Shown here piece after piece: positions 1 to 13,990 of a stretch of 64,000 bases of DNA. A program made the position numbers and the translations under genes. Below the pieces are notes generated by a model. That model searched no databases, had not been told where the DNA came from, and saw only the letters and a list, made by a program, of their open reading frames with translations. Within the stretch, counting starts at the first letter, position 1, and each line of letters opens with the position of its first letter. The DNA comes from Pachyseris speciosa (taxonomy: Eukaryota > Cnidaria > Anthozoa > Scleractinia > Pachyseridae): assembly GCA_016490735.1 (NCBI GenBank), contig JAEMWC010000155.1:630001-694000 (forward strand). The letters run 5' to 3'.

Positions 1-864
1 GTTGGTGGATAGACAAATAAACTCCTTGGTTAATTTTTAATCTTGAATTAGGGTTAACCGGCTTTCGAACAACCCGGCCATGATCATTTCAAACATCTAA
101 CCAGATGTATGTGAAAGTGAAAGTGCAACAACGTTGCAAAAGGATACCTCACAAATTAATGTGATCTGGTAAGCGTAACAAGGACGAAACAGCTGTCCAT
201 GGCTGCTAATGCTTGGGCTCAATCTTTGCTTTGGTAGATTTAAGGGGTTCTGCCCGCTACCTTGTGGCCTTAGTGCACTAGAGTGGCTTAAGCTTACTTG
301 ATCACATTAATTTGCGAGGTATCCTTGTCACTCCAGCCACATCCCTCAAGCTTTACGTTTTTACGTACTACTGTATACCACTGTTATAAAAACAAAGCAC
401 TTTTTTTTCTCCCAAGAGACAACCACTGCACTGTCCTGTGTTGCACTGCACTCCACTGGTGTTGACAGTTAAACAGTCCGTATCAGCAAAAGACAAAGGA
501 CAGAAACAGACGTCGAGTGAGAGGGAGAGGGGGGTAAGGGAAAAATTAATTCAGTGCAGCGATTGACGACAACCCACTTGAAGGCTTCCACCCTTTAGAC
601 TGACTGTGTTTTGCAGGTAAACATTTGCAGTGATTTCATTAAATTGACGGTACTTAACAGTTACCGTACTATTTCCTCAGGTCTTTTAAACTCCTTTTGA
701 ACTTCGCGGTTTAAGCACGCTAGTGAACATGATAACAAGGCAAACTGAGCGATTCATTCCATCCACAGGACACCCAAACTAAAATAGGAAAGGTCTAAGC
801 AACTTTAAAATTTCCCCGCTAGGTTGCCTCGGTTAGATTACTATACCAGACTGCACAGGTCCAG
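1..864. other. Probable 3' UTR or flank of the TBC1D1/4 gene
   Basis: No open frame with coding character on either strand. A minus-strand message would run into this sequence after the stop at 865. I found no clear minus-strand AATAAA here, so the cleavage site may lie beyond the window start, or another exon may exist there. Confidence 0.4.
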
Positions 865-1243
865 TTAACCGGCTTCAAGATGTCTGCACTGTTGTGCGTC
901 CATTACCTCGTATGACTCCAGATCTTTGCTAACATCAAGTGACAGCACCTCATTGACCAGCCACTCGACGTTCTTCTCGGCTAAAGGGGGCAGTGAGATT
1001 TTGATGACTTCTACCGCGCCTTCCATGCCATCACTATCTAACAGCTCCTCTTGACAAGAACCAAGCAACAGGAGGATAACCTAGAAAAAATAAAATCCAG
1101 AAAGAATGCTTGGCGTAAGTTAGCCTCCAGGTCAAAATTCAACGCCGTTAAAAATTCTTATGCTTGAAAACAAATCGGAAATAAATGAGTGAAGGTCAGA
1201 CTTACCTTAAATACGACTTCCATTCCTTGAAGAAACATCATGT
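865..1243 (-). CDS. TBC1D4: TBC1D1/4 exons 16-17: end of TBC domain and stop
   Basis: Exon 16 is 1243-1206 (13 codons, [13 protein letters not shown], human D-I/M-I-FLQG-EVIFK). Exon 17 is 1080-865 ([14 protein letters not shown] ... [16 protein letters not shown]) and stops at 867-865. In vertebrates YEVEYHVL leads into a coiled coil of over 100 residues; here only [11 protein letters not shown] follows. A weak donor (GTTAAC) overlaps the last codon before the stop, so a further exon beyond the window cannot be excluded. Confidence 0.85.
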
Positions 1244-4200
1244 CTGAAAAGGTAAAACACGAGAGCGCACATAAGTTCACTGAACACTGATTTCTCACCA
1301 ATTTCTCACCAATTTTCCAATTACATTTAGTATGTGAAAAATGGGTAAAAACAAGACAACACCACCACTGAGAGTAAAGTGGGCTGAAATATTTTGAGCG
1401 TGGTAAATGTTAGAAAGATGTAACTTTTTTAAACAGTAATAGGAAAACTTGAAAAGAATTTAAGTATGAGTTCTCCCACCAGGAGCCTCAAACCTGTGAC
1501 CTTCTGTTGGAAGAACTCGGAATTCCTCTCTTCCGAGTATGCAGATGTACAATATTGAATAAATCCGTCTTTTAACAACAACAGCGAGTACCGAGTTTTC
1601 CTGGGTTACGAACCGGCAATGAATAAAAGACCTAAACGGCACTCGTTCGCCCAAAACACGCCTCTACTACAGGCTACAATAACATTTCCGGGTTAATTTG
1701 AATTCAGTCTCTTAGCAACAAGTTCCTCAGCGTGTGGTATTGCTCACTATGCCAGTAATGAAGGGAACGCTGCTGCTCCCAGTTAAGGCTAAGTAACAGG
1801 TCGAATGATGCACGCAAAACTCACCCAGCACTCGGGCCACAAAGCCTATTGCGAAGTGAGAGGCAAAGAGCGTGAGGAACCATGGAGCGGCGTACAGTGT
1901 TGGCGTGATTTCATGCTCCAACAGAAACTCATACACGGGTTTGTAGTAATCATGTAAGAGCCTGGATAGCATGTAGAACTCCGTCTAAAAAAAAAGACGA
2001 AAGCATGTGTCACTCAAAAACTGACTGTGAGTGCAGTCCACACGTCCGATCTCATCCCGTAGAAGATTACTGTAAACCACTATCAAATTATGTGGTTTAT
2101 GCGGAATATAAATACATTACTATTACCATTATCACACAGATACAGCCAGTAGTGGATATAAGGTAGCTTAAGCAAAGGTGTTTTTGAGCGACATACTGCA
2201 ACCGGAAGTGAACGTTTCTCATTCATGAGCAGTGGTTGTGTCAAAATTTCCAAGTAAATCATCTCAAAAAGAGTAAAGACACTTAGTAATACAAATGTGA
2301 TAGCACCAAGGCGAGTAAAAAGAGAAAACGCCTCTCTTCTGGTTGACTCTGTGGCCGAAAAACACCCGTGCTTAAGTTTCCTAATTACCTGTAATTCCTG
2401 CATATCAGGTTTGTACTGCCTCCGAACTTGCAGATTACACAGGATAAACCTGAGCGTATCAAACGCTTCAGTCTCCTTCATGTGCATCAACAGGATTCCA
2501 GCAACAAAGCTGAGGCCCTGGCAGTACCCTACTTCCTCATCCAACACGGAGTAAGCTTTCAGGATGTTAAACAAACACAGCTGGCCATGGCCGAGTTGAG
2601 CAGCAAAGTATGGGTGGCTGGGGTACGTGCGACCTAAAAATTTGAAAAAACAATGCACATGTTAATAGGTTCATCAGTGGTTTCAATAAGCACCAACGTC
2701 CCACGAAAAGCGTCGGCTACTTCGATCAGAGACGTCGGCTACTTTTTCCCTAAATTGAAGTAATTAAAGAACGATTCTTTATTTTTTCTCTGATACCGTC
2801 GCCTACTCTACTCCAACTCGCTGCCTACTTTAAATTTTATTGAAACCCCTGGCTGATGATGTAGCTGAATCCTGTCAGCTTTTCCACCTCACAAACCGTT
2901 TGGAACCTCTTGATTCGTTCATCAGGAATAAACAACCATAACAAAACACACAGCGTCAATGTTTACCTTCCAGTAATATTCCCTCCGAGGACAACAGGCA
3001 CTCCACACCTTAGAAAAGAACATGCTTACCTAAATCAATGAAGATGGAATGCTGATGGATGGACGAGCCCTCCTTGATCTCTTCGAACGATTTCTCCCTC
3101 CAAGGTTGATCCCCTTGGGGTGGTGAGTAAAAATCATGCTGCTTGGCTAAAAATCTCCATATTTCACCTCTTCTGGCTTTTGGTACCCCTTTGAAAGGAA
3201 AAAGGCAACAATAAGAAAAACTATTGGGCTACCAGTAATTGTGTCAAAGATCAACCGTGTATTGAATTAAATAAAGCCGTTTGAGAGAGGTCGCCATTAC
3301 AGTTTGCTTTCATTAAGAGTACCGTTTCTATATCTGAATGATTGGACACAGTTTTGTAGAGTTTCTAATTGCAAGAGTGATGAAGCATATATACCAGCTT
3401 TAACAGCTTCCAGCAGTATTTGCTTGTCAACAGGCTCACATCCTTTTTCAAGAATCTTGTCCCAGGTTGCTGCTGCTGATTCAGGGCATGGCGACACTTC
3501 AATGTAAGCGAGCTTTAGCAAGTTGGTTTCAATTTCATTTACGTTAACTGAAACAAAACACAAGTTACCAGGTGAAAAACAAGAACATGATCCACTTCAT
3601 AGCACCATGACCACTCACATCTTGTTTGTACACTTACATGTAGCTTACACAGTGATCTACTTTTCAACTACTTCTTGAAAAAGTGATATCTTAGCCAAGT
3701 ACCAGGAGCAAGCCTGGCTCTAAGCTAATTACCTGTTTCAAGTGGCAGTGCCTGTAGTGTGGTGTGCTACAGTGTAAATGTGTGCTTTCTTTTAATATGG
3801 GTTATTGGCCAAGCATAAGGTCAAGATGGCGGGATATTGACCAAGTTCTTTTTTGCATGTTTATGGCCCAACACAAAAGAACAAGGCCAATATCCCGCCA
3901 TCTTGACCGAACAAGCTTGGTCAATAAAGTATTTATTATACGCCTCAAAGGACGCTATTAAAAGACAGTAAAACATGGGACGAACAGGCTATCCCAAGCA
4001 GTCAAGATGGCTCCATCTTGACCTCGCGGGTAGCCAATCACAGCAGGAGAATTGATTCATCTTGACTGCTGAAAGAGCCAGTCATATAATAAAGCCAGAT
4101 ACAATTAATTTTCCCTTTTCAGTCTCTGTAGCAAAACTGGTAGATGAAGGCCACTACCGTGTAGCATGAAATTTTTGCGGGCCTTTTTGGGTATTGGCGA

Positions 4201-7200
4201 TTTTTTGAGATTTGTGAGAACAAATTTTTGTGGCTCAAATTGACTGAAATTTCCGCTGGGAACTAATTTTTGTGGTTTTCTTTTCAAGTAGCAAGACATC
4301 AGCAAGGAAAATATGTAATATTTTCAACTGTTATTACTTTTTTGGTAAAACAACAGTCTATACTTCTCAGACATTACAGTCAACAACAAGCTGGTCGGTA
4401 CAACTTTTATCGTTTTGTTTTGTTTGTAGCAAGCTCCCATTGCTTTTTCTCAATGCAAATATCAAAATAATCGTTAGTGTATGATATATAATTGTTGTTG
4501 TTGTTGTTATAATTTAACTGGAGTAAATTTTTTCAGTTTTTAACTTTGCTGGTTTTTTTCTGCTAAAACTTATTTCTATCCACAAAATCTGCAAAAATTA
4601 AACCCCGCAAAATAAAAGTGCTACATGGTATTTTAATAGTGATCCCTCTATAGTGCATGGAATGTCTGTTCATCTTCGAGGTAAACATATAAAGAGTGTC
4701 CCTTGTGCATGCACCCCGGCAGTATTCTGTACCTTGCAAACTGTTATTCTCTTTCTCCATTCTGATGAGTAGAATCTGCTCCATGATGGCTTTTCTCCAC
4801 AGAGCCCTCAATTCCTTAGCTGACCTCTTGCGACCTACCATTTCCGCCCACGAAGCACTCTGAGGAACCACACCCAATTCTGACTCTGTTTAAAACACAT
4901 AAGAAACCACCCCTTTTAGCTCTGACATAACCACAGATTCTCCAAAGTGGTCCCCAACAATTCTCATAGTATCAGTTTGGAGAAGTTGTTCCTTTAACGC
5001 TTAGTGATCAGTCCTTTACTCGCTTGACCTGCATACATGTTTCATGAAGCAATACCATTGTAAGGAGGAATTAGGTACTGGTCATTGGTGAGGCATACTA
5101 GGTGAAGAAATGCTTACATTCATAAATCTCTGTGTATGAAAATGAACAGCAATGCTTCATAATGATGCCAACCTTGGTGTATTTACCATTGAGATTAATT
5201 CATGATAAAAGGTTAAATTCGTGCTGTTACTCCCAGTGATTGATGAGTAGCAACTACAATCCAAACGTGTTGGGACAGTTCATGGCAGATGACTTCAAAC
5301 AGCCTCTCTTAAGACTAACACAGCCCAAGACGGTCCAACTCCCCACCCCCCTCCCTCTTGTCAATGTTGACGAAAATCTGGTAAAAAAAACCATTGAGAT
5401 CAGAATAGCTTCATTTTCTTTGGTTCAATTGACACGACAAACACTGACATGATGAACGTAATTTTTCCGCTTTTGGAATCCCATAAGAAAGGAGGAATAA
5501 CAAGACTTGTCACCCTGTGTGCACTGCTTCGCAACATTCATAATCAAAAACACATGCGAGGAAGATTCAACATTGCTAGGGGGAGGGGGTCAATTACATT
5601 TTAAAATTGCTAGGGGGAGGCAGGTCAATTACACTGGCTTCAATTGGTCTATTTTCCAAAATGTAAAGGACATACTTTAAATTGTGTGTTTTAGAGTGAA
5701 AAAGGGGAGGTGTCCCAACAACTTTTGGCCAGGATTGTGGACATTATTATGTGAAATCAAACCACAAGAAACCAAACAATTAGCAGTTAGAGCGGTTTTC
5801 AATTGAGTGTCGAAAGTAATTATGGTTTTGCTTTGGTTTTGCATTGCTACGCTCTGTGATTGGCCAGGAAAACTCGCGCCACTTTCTCAACCAATGACAA
5901 GCAAAACAAAACCAATCGTGACTTGCACGCGTGTATTTTCCCGTGCTTTGCACCGGCTACATGTAATTGCTTCGTATTCTGATTGGCTATTTGCATTGCT
6001 TACTTCTGTTGTGATTGGTCAGAGTAATTGCTTTGGTTTTGGTTTTACGACACTCAATTGAAAAGCGCTCTAATCAACCAATCCTAGTTCAAAACGTCTT
6101 TCTTCCAAAAAGATGTACCAGATGCCCTAGCATGACAGAGGACTCAAAAGGGTCAACATCTTACCAGCCATTACAGTGTCCTTCTTTGATGGAGTGACCA
6201 CACTATGAAAAATAGCCTGAAAAGAAAGAAAACAATGAATACCATTTGAAGCTTTGCTTGTGGTACATGTAGTTGCCAGGGAATATTGCTCTCTGGTTTA
6301 TTGCTTAATTATATTGGAGTAACTAAAATTCCAAGTTTAAAACAAAAGGGAAAAATCTCACAAAAAAATACAACTGAGAAAGGGGAGAAAAATATAGGAG
6401 AAGATGTTATGCCATCAGCTCTGGTATTTGCATAGGCAGCAAAAGACCAGGTGCATTAATCAGTTCCCTGTTCATCATAATACCGTACATAATTATTTTC
6501 CAATACTGCATCTGTAAATTTTTGACAAGAGCAACATCATAACTTGGGTAAAATATGATTGACCAGGTGAGTGTAGACATAGAAATGACTCGTGTTTCAA
6601 CAACTCATTCGATGATTTCTGCTCAGATTGTTCAACGTCAGTCAATGCCACCTTAACCTGTTCTTCTGAAGACAATGCTATTAAACCAAATGAATGTGCT
6701 TTATGTAATAAGCAGTAGTGTTTTATCAAGTTTAAGTGTAAAACACAAAGTGAAACCAAGTGTTTTAGGATCTTGATAAAACACAAACTGGCTTCAAAAG
6801 ATTTACTTTAAATCTATCCATTCTTACACAGCCTACAAAATCGGATGTAAAATTTAGCAGTGTCTATATCAGTTATAAAGACACTCATTAAACATTAATT
6901 TCATTTGAATTTCCTTCATGAATTTATTATTAATGAGTTTTGAACAAATTACAATTTATACTCTTTTTTCATTGCAGATTGTTTCTTCCCTTCAAAACAT
7001 TCCAGTGCCACTTTTCCTGCACCCAGAATTGCTATGTTTCTAGTTAACATGTCAAGGAAATGTAAGATTTGCATTAGCATGTTATGAAAACCACACCTGT
7101 CTGTAACCAAGAGAGTTGTGCTTGCTTAGTCTCCGATGATGGTTTGGGGTTTTGGTAGGTGTCAGTGGTGGACTTGAAGACGATCCTAACCGTTTCTTGT

Positions 7201-10200
7201 CTTGGTAGGAGGGACTGTGTTCTCCACTCTGCAGAGGAGGAACTTGCTTTGACTGTTTCAGTGGTGTACTTGTTAACACTTCTTCTCCTTTATTTGTTAT
7301 CTCTTTCAATGGGGATATTGGTAGGGTGGGCGCAGATTGTGGTGCATTATCAATGGTCACACTTCTTTTCCTATGGAGACCTGGTGATTGTTTGCCTGGT
7401 TCATACTTTTCCAAAAAAGAAATAATTAGGTTTCAATTTTGGTTTTTGACTCGAGACTAAAACCACCTGATTCAAATTTCTTCTTAAGCAAGGCCAGATA
7501 TTTGAACAAAGAGAATCAAGGCACTGAATAATATACATTGTAAGCCAAGAATACCCTGTGAGAAACAACTACCACTTGAAAATGACTTTCTAACTCATTG
7601 CTTATTTTCAAACTATAGCTAAGCCATGCTCTGGAAAGGCCCTATCCATGCCTAGAAATACATGTTTCTAATGCGTTACTAAATTTAATTTGCAAACTGT
7701 ATAGTTAACGCCTCTGTCGCAAATGGAGGTTGGGTGCCCAGGAGCCAGGGGCTGGTACCGCCAACCAAAACCCAGGTATGTAGAACACCCCATAAGCCAG
7801 CCCTACCCACAACCCAGTCACAAGCCCCGCCCACAACCCAGCCCCAACCCTAGCACCCGTCACACTGAGACTAGAAGCTCAGTGGAAAAATAATAAGTAA
7901 ATAAAACAAAGAACTAACCCAAACCTTAACCAACTCCCAAACAATACCAAACTACCGGGAGGGAACAGAGGGGAAGAAAAGCCCAACAAAACGCAATAAA
8001 CCAACTACGCCATGAAAAATGCTGAGTAGAGTGAAATTCTGAGCATGTGCAAAGGAGCACGCCTAAACTGCAAGAGGATACCGCTGGCCACGCAACTGCC
8101 CGCAGACCTGAACCAGGCCCAAACAATAATGTAACAACAAATGCCCAAATGCTAATGTGCCACCCGTGCTCAAACTATACGCCAGTAAACGCTAACGCCA
8201 CGCTATGCCACGCCACCAAGGAGCAAACTTGCTCCAAGTCGTTAACTAAGTTAAATTACATTTAACCCTATTTAACATGACTTTGACGATTAACTGAGTT
8301 ATCACAGCAGACCAGTGACTTCACATTTGCCTTCAGGGATTTTGATCACACAACAAGTTTCTCTGATTTAAAAATGTGTGACAGAGAAGTGGAAAGAATT
8401 CATAAATACCAGTCGTGCAGAAGTTAAATCATTACTTTTTGTGGATGACATGAAAAGCTCTGTGGTGCATATTAAGTGAATATTGGAGCCCGGGTGTCTT
8501 GTGAGCGATGTGCAATCAAATTATTATAATCATGGAAAAAATAACTTACTGTTCCAGATCCATCATCATTTATTGTCCTAGCCCTTCCCTGAGATGAAGA
8601 TACAAAAGGTAACTAAGATACACATGTGTGCACATGGACCATTTGATAGAGACATTGACTGATTTGACTGACAGGTAGAACAGTTTTCTTGTGGGCTGAG
8701 TTATTTATGACAAAATAAACATAAATATGTAAGTTTAAGGCTTATTTGTGAACTAATGAAATAGGCCATTTCTGAATTACCTTTCACCTCTTTTTCAAAG
8801 TGAGTCCCAGTGCTCATCTTTTCATATGAAAATAAGTTTTCATTCACATGCAAATTAAACTCATTTTACATACGAATGGTTGTGCACCAGGCCTCGCCTT
8901 GAAAAAGAGGCCAAAGATAATTCAGAAATAGCCTGTTACTTATGTTCACATGTAACCTTTAGTTAATTTTATACCAGCCTGTCAATCCTGGTGCCTGTGA
9001 AAAATTGGATAGCTTCTGCAAATGGCTGATACACATTCACAAATTCAAACTAACTTAAGAACGACTTGTAACATGTTATTTGCAATCAAAATCCGATATC
9101 AATTTTTTTCACTACAAAAGTTTACTACATTTTTAGCCAATGGTAAGAGAAACTCATTTATTATGGACCCATTTTTATGATGGTTCTATAAATTCTCCAG
9201 AATGGGGAGGGGGATAGGGCTTGGGTCTTCATTAGATAATTTGTAGAGAAGTTCCTAGAGGTGTTAAAGATTGTAAGTCATGAATGACTGACCCTTTTGC
9301 TCATGAAGCTTTCAAAGGAGCTGGTCAATGATTTTTTGGCTTTTTGCAGCAGATTGGGCCCTTCTTTGTTCTTCAGGTTTTGCTGGCTCTGAAAAAGGTA
9401 AATTAAATTAAATTAACAAATCGTCTTTAGTGAAAATCCATGAGATGTAAATCCAAGGTCTACGGTACAAACAAAAAAGAAAAAAATGAATTCTCAAGCA
9501 CAAAACCTGTCAACAGAATCAAAAATTTGTACTTTGTGATATTACAGCACATGTATGTCATGACTCATTTTCCCTGTCATGTCCTAATGTAAATGAAAAT
9601 ATTGCCGGACTGTGTGAATCACAATGCTTGGAAACATCACTATATATCCTTTCCTGAATAATAACAAAAAAGTCTTAAGGGAATTACTGGACCATATTAT
9701 GAAAAACAAATTTGAGGCCATATCCAGAAAAAGTAGCAGAACAAAATAAGTTGTGAGAGAAAAACTGGACCAACTGTTGAGAAAATAAATTGCAGGTCTA
9801 CCACATGCATTAAAATAACATACAAGTAAATAATCTCACCGGGACTGATCATGAACAACTAAAACAATTTAATACACGATGGTGGTGCTCTCTATCATTC
9901 ACTTTTTCTCACTATGTACATTCAGTAGCATTAATAAAAACTAATGATTCTTCAACAATCATTCAAACTTTAGAGCATGTGTAGTAATTAACCTTACAGA
10001 CCCTGTAAATCACACTGCAACAAATGCTGTAACCTTTTGAAACAAAAAAGATCAAGCAACCCAAATCAGAGAACATTACCTGGCCAATGTGTGTGTGCTG
10101 CTGTTGTCTTTTTTCATAAATTCCTCTCAATATGGCCATGATCACTTCATTCTCTTCACTCATGCCAGATGAGGGACTTTCAGCCTATAAAATAACGCAA

Positions 10201-13200
10201 ATCAAACCATTTAGTGTCCTGCAGATTTGCATCAGTTGCAGTATGAATTTGTTGTTGGTTTCAGTTTTTAAACCAGTTTAATTTTTGTTTTCTTTTGTCA
10301 GAGAATCATTATCATAATCTCGAACATTATGCAATCAAAAAATCAAACTGGTCTGAAAACAAATTTGCACCGCAACGTGTCTGTTACAAAAACCTTGGGA
10401 GAGTTGCTTTAAAAATATAAAGAAACTGGCCACTTGCATGTATGGTTATTCATGATCAATAAGGTAAGGTCACTTGGACTGCTGAGCAGCCCTCTAGTGT
10501 AGAAGGCCCAACATTACGTTTGTGAAAATGGACCAGATTTATCGAGAGTAACACCCTACCCCGTTAAATTGTGATACCTTGATCTGTAAATAAATGTTTT
10601 AACTCTTTTTGTTATGTAATAGGAATATGGAATACAAACCCACCCCACCCCCACCCTGCCATTCTGATCCTCATTTCTCTTCCCTTCCATTAATATACTA
10701 TAACCTTCATTATTTGAAGCCTTAAATTAAAATCCAGAAGGTTTGACAGAACCTTTATCACATAATTAATGGCAATATACAGTATTACCTTGAACATTTC
10801 TGTGAATTCACTCATCTCCTCATCAGACAGGGTGATTCTATGCCTCTGCAATATGTCATGCTGTTGCCTAACGGTACGACCTACAAATTCAAGCAGGTGC
10901 AAAATAATAAATGGAAGGACTGGACAAAATTAATTAATGATCAGTAAAATACTTAAGGCTGGGAAACTTTTTCTCAGCTCGCAGGATGCTCTTGCAGGCT
11001 AGTGGATTAACAGATACAATCATAGAGTACGCAGGAAGGGTAACCAAACAAAGAGAAGACTTGGGGCTAAAACTGTTTTTGAATTTTAGAGACTTAAGCC
11101 TTCCAAATTGAACCCTGTTTACAGAACTGGGCACACAAATGCCAGCGCATAAACATACATACAGTGTACACTACATACATTATGGCCCTTCTTTTAGAAC
11201 CAAGCCATTTTGTCAAAATATTGCTGTCTCTTTATTTCCCCTCCACAAGAGATTCAAAACATTTTATTTTTAAATGACTTTCAAAGCATTTGACTTAGTA
11301 CTTCATACAAGCCAATCATAATCTTGATGTAAAAAATCATGATTTACGTATGTAAGGATCTTGATGTATAAACATGAATCCTGATGTAGGTATGCAAACT
11401 TTCATATGAAGGGCTGAGGGTATAACTGACCCAAATGACTTTTAGGGCTTTTTTTTTTTTTTGGTCCAAATCAGCTGAATGTTTGCATGTGGCCTTTGAT
11501 TCAATAGAACAAAATTGCCCCATAATTGTTTTGACCATTTTCCATTGTTTTTCAAGAAAAAGCGTATCCAAAAAAAGGCCCTAAAAGTCATTCGGGTCAG
11601 TTATGCTCTCAGCCCTTCAATTCAGCTACACTCATTTGTATGCGTATTAATATTCATGCATGAATTGAATTCCCTAAAGAGCACGTGAAATGATTGACGG
11701 GTAGAAAAGGATTGTTTGATAATGTGACGTAGACTACATGTTTGGCGGTTAAAACATCGATTTAAGTTTTATTGATAGGAAACTTATGTTGCTGTGATGT
11801 GTCGATCGCTAGCTTAATTTAATCGAACCTCACCAGCCTGGTGGTCAAAAAGACGTCATTTTAAGTTTGTAGACCCGCAAGTCAGACACTTTTCAAAGAA
11901 GCCAGTGGTATTTCTCTGTGCTTGCCAAATGCGAAGAGATTTAAGTTGACTGCTGGAGCAAATCAGCGTTTTGCAGTACAGAGTACTGAGCCAGGCGGGA
12001 CAGTCTGAAAGCAAGTCTCGTCTTAAAAGCGGCCCGTAGTTGAGAGTCTTGGCCCATTTGCCAAAGGTTGCCATGCCAGAAATTGGAAAGGAGAGTTGTG
12101 TTTTGACTTAGGCGAAAAAATCAGATCCTTGAAGAGGTGTTCTCTGCATTCAAGAGGCCATTTGATTCCCAGCATTCATTGCGATCAGAGGTCGCTGTCA
12201 CCTTGAAAAGTTCTGATGAGGACTGGAAATCTCTTCGCAATTGGCAAGCACAGAGAAACACCACTGGCTTCTTTGAGAAGTGTCTGACTCGCGGGTTAAC
12301 AGACTTAAAATGACATCTTTTGACCACCAGGCTGGCGAGTTTCCATTAAATTTAGCTAGCGATCGACACATCACAGCCACGTAAGTTTCCTACCAATAAA
12401 ACTTAAATTGATGTTTTAACTGCCAAACATGTAGTCTACGTCACACTATCAATTAACACGCCAGGCTGACAGGCTCAAAAATTTCGCCATTTCGGGCAGC
12501 GGATTTTCATCCAAGATGGCGTCGGGCGCCATATTTAATTTTTTTAAATTTATACATGAATATCTTATAGGTTTTCTTTGAATTCTGGGATAGCTGTAGA
12601 GTCAACAAAGAACAAGTGAAGCCATTTTGAGAGGGGAAGAACAGATTCTTTTTTTGAGATCTTTCTGAGAGGATTACAGTAAGTACAAGCCTCAAAATGT
12701 GTATTTCATTCGTTCAGTTTGCTGTTGAGTCTATATCGACGTACTGGAAAGAAAATAAAAATTATGGATGTAGAAAAGCTTTCTCAAAATTTTAAAACGA
12801 TGGATACCTCCGAATGGAATCTCAAGCGTGGATTGTGAGTGCTCATTGTTGATTTCTTGTTTGCAGGCTCCATAAATCGGTACCGCGTTTCAAGTATGGA
12901 TGTAAAACAGTGTGCTTCCCGACCATGGACTGTCTTTTTCTCCTAAAATTTGCCTTTGGAGATATTTGATTGCTTTAAAGTTCTACCCTGAACACTTTGG
13001 AGTGGTGTTTTGGTTGTCAAGACTACGTACTTGTGCTGTCCAAGAACTTTGACTTTATTTTACTTTACTTTAGACCAGCTAGGTTAGTCACTTCTACTGG
13101 AAATTCCATCGTATCAAAGAACTTCTGCAACCGGTTCAACTCTTAAGTTATCCTGGTAAATATTTGGCTTTGCTTTATCCAGATTTATCCCTGCGTTATC

Positions 13201-13950
13201 ATTAGCGATCATAAGCAAGGGGATTTATGTAAAGCCTGCATGTAGTTTTTGTGGATTCAGCAAGACAAAGGTCCGAATTTCAGAAGTGTCTGTTTTCCGA
13301 AATCAGATTTTTGTACACACAGTAATGTGGGGTCCCAATCCTGGACCCTTGCTTTGATAAATCTGTTTTTGTTGCTTGAGTAAATTTCAAGTATTCTTTA
13401 GTTTGCATGTAAACAGAAGTCTGTGAGGACACTAAAATTTACTCTGCTAAAGAGATTTCATGTCCCTACTTTTGACTCTGCCAAAATCAACATAAACTTG
13501 ACTTAAATAATAGAGCTCTGCACAAAAGTGAAAAGAGTGTTTTGTGAGGAAAATTGAAGAATTGTGAAAACTGAAAATAGTTTGGGAAGTGTTTTACGAT
13601 ACAACAAAGTAAAAATTATGTGTATTTAAGAAACTGTAAACAGGAACTACTTCCCTAAGTATGGGGTTACCTAGATAAATTAGTAATTAAAATCAAGAGT
13701 TTAATTGACAGACATCTTAGTTATTAGGAGCTGTTATCACGGCAAGGAAGGGCTGTATCAGAGAAAGGAGCACAAGGGCTGTAGCCAGGGATAAATTTCC
13801 AGTCGGAGAACTTGCTCGTAGACGGAGACTACTCAAGGATCAATTTGTTGAAAACTGCCAAGTCTACTTGGATGAAAGATCAAAATTGAAAAAGCTGAAA
13901 AGAAAGGTATTGTCAATAAAACATAGATAATCTATAAGGTAATGTTATCA

Positions 13951-13990
<40 letters not shown>

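Noticed and set aside
6493..6786. Possible extra exon between exons 9 and 10 of TBC1D1/4 ([20 protein letters not shown])
   Set aside because: Composition is exon-like, but no acceptor/donor pair keeps phase 0 on both sides in that frame, and direct joining of exons 9 and 10 reproduces the conserved RQ-xIF junction.
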